64,000 bases of DNA. It comes from Acanthosepion esculentum. Taxonomy: Eukaryota > Mollusca > Cephalopoda > Sepiida > Sepiidae. Both the position numbers and the translations under genes were made by a program. The notes under the pieces were generated by a model. The model was not told where the DNA came from and made no database searches. It was given only the letters and a program-made list of their open reading frames with translations. The DNA lies in contig OZ038509.1 in NCBI GenBank assembly GCA_964036315.1, forward strand, positions 26,286,522 through 26,350,521. Reading direction: 5' to 3'. Positions within the stretch are counted from its first letter, which is position 1; each line of letters begins with the position of its first letter. Shown here piece by piece: positions 58,229-64,000 of this stretch.

Positions 58229-58440
58229 TTGGGCACCTCGGTGTGGTGTCATGGTTAGCAAGCATGTCTCGCTAGATCAGTTATGACTGAAAGGTGAATA
58301 TGATCCTCACTAGGTAGTCCATACTTTCAGCCTTGTGCCACATCTAAGCTATGCTTAGAAAATAACCATCAATACAGAAGCTGACACTGACCAGTCTGCC
58401 ACCCGCTGCTTGTTTGGGAATTGAACTAATCACTGGGTAA
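58229..58440 (+). mobile_element. Possible further tRNA-derived SINE
   Basis: GGTGTGGTGTCATGGTTAGC has A-box form, and ATATGATCCTCACTAGG could be a decayed B box. CCTTGTGCCA near 58331 also occurs near 26510 after a B-box-like word. Only weak evidence for a family. Confidence 0.3.
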
Positions 58441-58485
58441 TTTCTAACACAAACACTTGGGACTAACATGTCATGGGTTTTGAAA

Positions 58486-58530
<45 letters not shown>
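58486..58530. repeat. (TG)n microsatellite
   Basis: About 22 TG units ending at MITE copy D. Confidence 0.95.
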
Positions 58531-58534
<4 letters not shown>

Positions 58535-58681
58535 CAGTATAACCCGGATATAAGAGACCCTGATATAAGAGAGATTTTCTCTGGTCCCAAATTAGAGCCT
58601 GTGTTAATAAAACAAAATAGACCAAACCCGGATATAAAAGACTTGTTATCCGGTCCCGATAACTCTCTTATATCCGGGTTA

Positions 58682-58685
<4 letters not shown>
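58535..58685. mobile_element. Tigger/pogo-like MITE, copy D
   Basis: CAGTATAACCCGGATATAAG to ATCCGGGTTACACT, TA flanks, lying between a (TG)n and a (TA)n tract. Shorter than the other copies. Confidence 0.8.

Positions 58686-58720
<35 letters not shown>
58686..58720. repeat. (TA)n microsatellite
   Basis: About 17 TA units between MITE D and a SINE head. Confidence 0.95.
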
Positions 58721-58722
<2 letters not shown>

Positions 58723-58916
58723 TGGTGGAGTAATGTGTAGCGGCTCGGGTTGAGGAATTGGAGAGCCAAATTCGAATTCCAGTCAAATCCATTACATTCA
58801 CTTACATGCTAATACCCTTGGGAAAGGTATGAATCCTCTTCTCCCTCCAGCTATGGGTAAATAGCTGGACAGACTGGGTTCTATAGCCTCGGATGGCAAC
58901 TGGTCTAGGAGAAGCA
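58719..58916 (+). mobile_element. tRNA-derived SINE (type T), plus orientation
   Basis: GCATGGTGGAGTAATGTGTA head, TTCGAATTCCAGTC B-box region, CATTACATTCACTTACATGC, CAGCTATGGGTAAATAGC, and the tail GATGGCAACTGGTCTAGGAG. The least decayed copy in the window. Confidence 0.85.
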
Positions 58917-59124
58917 CAACTCTGAATTCAAAACTTGTGGAGGGTTGTTTGGGGATATTGTGGCAAGTAGTGTGCCAGGTCTCTGTATTTGGGCCTTTGA
59001 AAAGTGTGGATTGTTCTGCACAAAACCTTCACCACTAGAATCAAATCTCATTAGCTGGTGTCTGGGTCTGACTGCTGAACTGAGTTGCTTGACCCTCATA
59101 CGACGGGAGAGTTCATCATATCTA

Positions 59125-59193
59125 TATCTATATATATATATATATATATATATAGATATATATATATATATATATATAGATATATATATATAT

Positions 59194-59289
<96 letters not shown>

Positions 59290-59290
59290 G
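59125..59290. repeat. (TA)n with scattered TAGA interruptions
   Basis: About 165 bp of TA repeats broken at several points by TAGATA. Confidence 0.95.
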
Positions 59291-59354
59291 TGTGTGTATT
59301 TTATGTATGCGCAGTACTTATTGGAAAATGCTCAGTATCAGTGATAGAGCTAAC

Positions 59355-59465
59355 ATATTCAGTTGTATGAATATGAGCTTGTGACCCTGGGTTTCACATT
59401 TTTGTCTGATGATCGCAAAAGTGTGAAGCCCAGTGTCACAAACTTATATCCATACAACTGAATAA
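59355..59465. repeat. Imperfect ~110-bp palindrome, Penelope-associated type
   Basis: The arm with CAGTTGTATGAATATGAG and GTGACCCTGGGTTTCACA faces TGTGAAGCCCAGTGTCACAA and CATACAACTG. The centre reads GTCTGATGATCGCAAAAG. A related palindrome lies at 61522-61632. Confidence 0.8.
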
Positions 59466-59923
59466 TTATATATATATATATACATATATTGAAGTCAGCA
59501 CTCAGGTGCAACAGTCTATTTAATGTTAGACGTAATCATCAGGCCATGAGTGTTGGTTTTTTTCTCGACTATTTATTTATTTTTATTTTGTATATTTTTA
59601 TTTACTCCTTTTGGTTCTCAATTTTTAAGTAATGCAGTAACATTTTTTTTATTTTATTGTTTATCTCGCAGTTATAGCTATTTTTTCGTCCAATTTTTGG
59701 ATTGATTGTTGTAGTGTATTCTAACGGTTATTTTGATGGCATTGGTTTGTTAATTTATTTATTATTTACTTTATTTATTTATTTGGATTGATTATTTTTA
59801 CTTGATCTTTTGTTTGTTTTTTTCATTTTTTAAATATTCTATTATGTCTATTCTAACGGGAGTGGTTTGTTAACTTGTTTATTATTTGCTTTTTTATTAT
59901 TTATTTATTTTTATTTATGCTTT

Positions 59924-60245
59924 TCAGTTTTTGATTTTTAAGTAATGTAGTAAAAATTTGTTTTCATGTCTGCATTTTGAAATGAGCTTAGATTGTTTAT
60001 TTAGTAATTTGTTTTGGTCTGGGAAGGTAATAATTGCTATTTTTTTCCTCCAAGCAAAGTTTGCTTCTTTTGGATTGATTGTTGTAGGCAGATGATTTTT
60101 TTCTTTATTTTCCATATTATGGTGTGATTTGCATTTTGTTTTTAATTTCCCAGATATACTTAGAAAGCATTGTGCTGTTCACGTATTTACTATTTGTGAA
60201 AGAAGTTTTGTGTGCATTGTTTCTTTGTTTCCAGGATCCTTCGTT
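59924..60245 (-). pseudogene. GIY-YIG endonuclease-like C-terminus (second retroelement)
   Basis: On the minus strand: EGSWKQRNNAHKTSFTNSKY, VNSTMLSKYIWEIKNKMQIT, then (after a frameshift near 60115) FAWRKKIAIITFPDQNKLLN and SKCRHENKFLLHYLK. This matches a family of animal retroelement C-termini with a GIY-YIG-like fold ('YIG.T...FK.R...H..SF', 'LS.YIW.LK', 'C.LC..EK', 'CRH.NKFLL'). The YIG motif itself is lost. A separate lineage from the Penelope-like copy just upstream. Confidence 0.6.
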
Positions 60246-60519
60246 TATGCATGTTTCATTAAGAATGACAGACAAGGTACTGCGATTGAGCTTTTTATTT
60301 AATTTTTCTTGTGTACGAACAAGAGCTTTCTTTGCTGGACAAAGGGTGTGTAAGAACTGTCCAAATGTTTTATGTTTCCGAGTGCTTTCGGCTATACCTA
60401 TAGCCATTATCAAGGATGATTCGATTTTTCAGCTAAATTGAGTGCGTGCATTATGTGTATGTTTTAGTGTGTAGTAGGGATGTTTTTAATTTCCGAATAC
60501 GGTTAGCACATTGTGGCTT

Positions 60520-61142
60520 TGTTCGTAGTTAATATTGTTAAGAGTTGGCTTTTTTCTTTTTTCTTATTAAAGCCTCCATTATTTTTAATATTTTTTTGCA
60601 GGTGGATACAGTTAATATATTTGTGTTTTCTACGAGTATGTTTCTATTTTAGTCTGGTAAATTTGTGTGTGTGTTTAAATGTGTTCTAATGGAGCTGTGA
60701 TCAGATAAGTGTAATGTAAGACGACTGGATAAGCATGTAGTTGTGTAACTGATGTAATTATTCATGAGTCCTGTTTGATCAGGAACACAGTTCCTTAAGA
60801 GGTATTTGAACACATAGATAATGTTCATTCTTTGTAATTTTGACTTAGCTGGTGTGTTGTTATTTTTGAGGATAAGGTTAACTGTCTTAAATTTTTTATA
60901 GTAGATAATTTGATTTTTTTATTCGGGTCAATTGGGGTAGTGTATTTCTTTATAATGTGTCTTAGTGAGGATTCATCTTGTTTGTAATTCCTATGCATTT
61001 GGTTTTTGTAATAAATGTGTATGTGATTGTTGACTGTGTGTTCACTATCATTATTACTTACTTTGGGAAGAAATAGTCTTATTTGTTGGTCTATAAGGTG
61101 GTTAGGGAAGGAGTTGTTGATTAGATTTAAACACGCACACAA
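60520..61142 (-). pseudogene. Penelope-like element: RT tail and GIY-YIG endonuclease
   Basis: Reads IYYKNQMHRNYKQDESSLRH, IIKKYTTPIDPNKKIKL and NLRQLTLSSK, the region joining RT and endonuclease in Penelope-like elements (61000-60850). Next, NIIYVFKYLLRNCVPDQTGL and MNNYISYTTTCLSSRLTLHL resemble the GIY-YIG start (CP..C then YIG.T...LS.RL..HL; here YIS). Last comes ILVENTNILTV with a KKILKIMEALIRKEKSQL-like end. Stops are frequent, so it is non-functional. Confidence 0.7.
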
Positions 61143-61330
61143 ATTTACCGGACTCCATTAGAAGCATACTCGTAGAAAACACAAATATATTAACTGCATC
61201 CACCTGCAAAAAAAGATTAAAAAAGATTATTTCAACTGCCAAAATTTGTCAATCTTATTCAACCCCGATATAGACTAAATCTGACACGAATGCAGTCTAT
61301 ACAGGGGTTGAATAATACTGACGAATTTTG
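61128..61330 (+). repeat. Inverted Penelope-like scrap and a hairpin
   Basis: 61130-61210 encodes SILVENTNILTASTCKK on the plus strand, an inverted copy of 60600-60680. Next, 61238-61329 is a hairpin: TTATTCAACCCC...TATAGACT faces AGTCTATA...GGGGTTGAATAA. Confidence 0.75.
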
Positions 61331-61499
61331 TGGATCAAAATAAGCTTATTTCCCATATGCAGTGATTTTGGATTTTATTGTGTATTAATTGTTTGCTCTG
61401 TAATAATAAATACATTGAGCTCTTTTTGTGGATCAGTTTTAATATTTTATATTACTAGGATCCACTTGGATTATATACCATCAGATTTATTACCTTTAC

Positions 61500-61695
61500 T
61501 ATGTGTGTGTGTGTGTGTGTGTCGTTGCATGGGTAGCAGTTTGTAGATCTTCAGGCAAACTTTGAATTTGTCTGAAGATCACGAAAGCCTGAAATCCAGG
61601 GTTACAAACTACTATCCATGCAACCACACACACCACATATATTAGCTCTATCACAGATATTGAGCACTTTCCACTAAATACTGCATGCACGCACG

Positions 61696-61772
<77 letters not shown>
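61500..61772. repeat. (TG)n, palindrome, then (CA)n(CATA)n
   Basis: TG repeats at 61501-61521. An imperfect palindrome at 61522-61632 (GTTGCATGGGTAGCAGTTTG versus CAAACTACTATCCATGCAAC) has the centre TTTGTCTGAAGATCACG. A CA tract (about 61688-61732) passes into CATA repeats to 61765. Confidence 0.85.
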
Positions 61773-61773
<1 letters not shown>

Positions 61774-62039
61774 TGAATTAAATTTCTGGTGCACAGTGGC
61801 CAACCACTACAGTCAGTAGCTGTAGTGCAAAAATGGGAACTTTTATTCCCTCATTGCAATCCTGAAATGGAAAAAATATGGCTGGTGGGTGCAGGAGCTG
61901 GGGAAGCACCCATCCAGCCAAGATCAAATAGAACCGTAATTCTGGATTCAAACCAGTCTGAAGAGCTGTAGGTAAAATAGCACTCGTATCTGGAAAAATC
62001 ATTGTTATTCTTAAAAAATTGTTAATGTCCACTTACAAA

Positions 62040-63015
62040 AAAGAGAATTATTCTTCCAATCCAAAATGTTACTCTTACATTGATTACCATTTGTCCTTGC
62101 TTTGAATATTGCTGCTACACCTGGTCTGGCACTTCTGCTATATATTTAGAGATTCTTCATAAAATCCAAAACTAATCTGCAATGTTATTGGTTCTGACCT
62201 GGCATCTCAGCTTCAGTTCCTTTCCCACTGCTGTACCTTCTCTATAAATACTTTCATGGTAATTGTTACAATGGACTTTCCACCATAGAGACTCTGTGGT
62301 ATTGTGGAGTCTTTAGTAAAAATGGTAAGAATGTATTGTTTTGGTGTAAGGAATACTGTGGTATGTTCGGGTCAGTAATTTTGGGCAGCTAAGTTTAATT
62401 TTAAGTCAGATGAAGATCAGCCTTCCTTGTATCCTTTTTTTTGGCCTTGTACCACATTTTTGTATTTTTACAAAAATAAATATATTTCCATTATGGTATG
62501 TAAACTTTATGATTTTAAGCATAGTACTAGATTGGCAGTAAGGTATCATCATTTTATAGTTGAAATAGCTAGATGTTACCATAAGTTCTCTGCTTGCATT
62601 TTCTTCTATCACACTTCTCATTTGTGGGACTTTTTTCCAGCTTCTTGCTTCTTTAACACTGAGTAACTTTTTGCATCCTAGTGGCTTTATTGCCTTTGAT
62701 CTTCAAAAGTTTAGATGCAATATCAATGGTTAACTTCTGTCTTAATTCTTATTCTTTTATTGTCTTCTCTCCTTAATAGTAGTTTTTCTCATATTCTCTA
62801 ACACTCAGTAGCCGCTTGCGTCCTAGTGGCTTTATTGCCTTTGATCTTCAAAAATTGAAATACAATTTCAATCGTTATTTTCTGTCTTCTTAATTTTGGT
62901 TCTTTTATTGTCTTCTCTCCTTAATTGTAGTTTTTCTCATATTCTTTAACATTCAGTAACCCCTTGCATCCTAGTGGCTTTATTGCCTTGATTGGGGTGA
63001 AATGATTTAAAACAA
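62040..63015 (+). pseudogene. Jockey/CR1-like LINE C-terminus with duplicated 3' end
   Basis: CFEYCCYTWSGTSAIYL-like, then CNVIGSDLASQLQFLSH-like, then STRLAVRYHHFIVEIARCYH, FFYHTSHLWDFFPASCFF and LQKFRCNING-like text, with many breaks. The 3' part is tandemly repeated: GCATCCTAGTGGCTTTATTG starts at 62673, 62818 (as GCGTCC) and 62966, ~146-bp period. Confidence 0.7.
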
Positions 63016-63149
63016 TAACTTTTGAAAATAAAGTATTGTAAGTGCTCTTCTATCTTGCCTAAAACAGGGAGAGTGGGTGGATTCATGCCTTTCCCAAAAG
63101 CATGAGTTCAAAGTAAACATGAATGATCATGACCAAAACTTGATTATTT

Positions 63150-63172
63150 TTTTTTTGCATGGGGGGGGGGGG
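63150..63172. repeat. Poly-T and poly-G run
   Basis: A T run followed by about ten G. Confidence 0.8.
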
Positions 63173-63288
63173 TATTTAAATAATTCTCTGACTAAATTGG
63201 ATTTATATGAGGACCTTATAAAACCTTTATAAAATAAGGGAATGTAAATATGGAATGTAAAAGGCTCCTTTATTTTTTCTCTAACATT

Positions 63289-63289
63289 G

Positions 63290-63385
<96 letters not shown>
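63289..63385. repeat. (CT)n microsatellite
   Basis: About 45 CT units. The open frames across it are artefacts. Confidence 0.95.
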
Positions 63386-63516
63386 CTTTTATCTTTTTTT
63401 CCCCCCCAAATGTTATGCCCATTCTGGATATAAATAATCATGGCTCTCACAGATTCCTTTTCTTTATTATCTGTGAATTGCCAAATATTTTGAAATACAA
63501 AAGTTCTTTGAACTAT

Positions 63517-63783
63517 TTATGAATTGGAATGAGATTTGCTATTTTTTACCATTTTGGCATCCAGGCATGGTTCCGGTCTTGTATGTCTCTTTTCTTTCTT
63601 TTCTTTTTGAGAATTTATTTTAATTAAAAATGTAATTGTCTTCCTATGAGATTCCAATGCTATCATTTTCAATGCATGATGCCATATTGGCAAAAATATC
63701 TTGTCAGTTGTTCCAGGACAATTGCTTTTACTATCTTCACCACCATCTGAAAATAGTCTTGAATTCCTGTCTAATTCACTGCT
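63517..63783 (-). CDS. Candidate internal/terminal host exon (weak)
   Basis: On the minus strand a T-rich tract and AAACTCTAG form a plausible splice acceptor at 63782-63783. The frame then runs SELDRNSRLFSDGGEDSKSN, CPGTTDKIFLPIWHHALKMI and ALESHRKTITFLIKIN to a stop near 63517. Composition is less repetitive than in nearby ORFs. I recognise no family, no clear donor is seen, and the frame might be chance. Confidence 0.2.
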   Translation of the reverse strand, partial: SSELDRNSRLFSDGGEDSKSNCPGTTDKIFLPIWHHALKMIALESHRKTITFLIKINSQKEKKEKRHTRPEPCLDAKMVKNSKSHSNS

Positions 63784-64000
63784 AGAGTTTAAAAAAAGCA
63801 ACATGAAAAAAAGGTGGAACTTGCAAAAATATCACCAAGGTTCTGAATAAAATAGCACAATATTTCTTGATGGCTTACACCATTTTTAAATGTTGTCTAT
63901 TCTTTACTTGGTGCTTTATACAAATTGTATTTTTCAGGCGTCTGTAGAAATATCGCTACCTTGTGAAATTATATGGAATAGAATTTGTTAGCGAAGTGGG

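Overview
This window is eukaryotic, AT-rich and almost wholly made of transposable-element (TE) remnants and simple or tandem repeats. I find no convincing intact host gene. No bacterial-style operons, ribosome binding sites or dense coding are present. The mix (5S-rRNA/tRNA chimeric SINEs, tRNA SINEs, Jockey-, RTE- and R2-like LINE tails, Penelope-like, mariner, pogo/Tigger and hAT remnants, long (TA)n tracts) fits a large repeat-rich invertebrate genome. A mollusc, possibly a cephalopod, is my best guess; this rests on general resemblance only.

Layout. 1-13 kb: AT-rich sequence, a solo LTR (2154-2848) inserted in an R2-like LINE tail, a mariner remnant, a 98/91-bp minisatellite, a LINE remnant split by a tRNA SINE, two Tigger-like MITEs beside (TA)n tracts, and two more LINE remnants. 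13.0-26.2 kb: one tRNA-headed SINE family (here 'SINE-H') flanks a ~12.5-kb satellite of ~98-bp units whose unit is the SINE's own 3' tail. The array has higher-order duplications at offsets of about 1273, 3819 and 2742 bp. 26-43 kb: scattered SINEs and LINE fragments, a pseudogene of a multicopy animal family (31.6-32.1 kb), a mariner-ended element inside an RTE fragment, an RTE-like LINE with a four-fold in-frame 105-bp duplication, a GATA array with a 60-bp higher-order period, and a 190-bp (TA)n tract. 42.8-46.4 kb: nested insertions, namely a pogo-like element carrying an R2-like 3' fragment, then a hAT element containing a solo LTR that contains a hAT MITE. 46.4-49.4 kb: more LINE/SINE debris. 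49.7-54.9 kb: T-rich sequence with little recognisable repeat, holding one GC-rich promoter-like spot near 50.2 kb. 55-63 kb: LINE and SINE remnants, a fourth Tigger MITE and a Penelope-like element with its GIY-YIG region (59.9-61.2 kb). The right edge may hold one host exon (weak).

How the parts relate: the coding pieces are C-terminal ends of retrotransposons and transposases, as expected from 5' truncation. SINEs probably depended on these LINEs, since two SINE families end in a common 3' tail. The most interesting signals are the SINE-to-satellite conversion, a hammerhead-ribozyme-like core in SINE-H beside a Penelope-like element, the 5S+tRNA chimeric SINE, and nests whose order of insertion can be read from target-site duplications.
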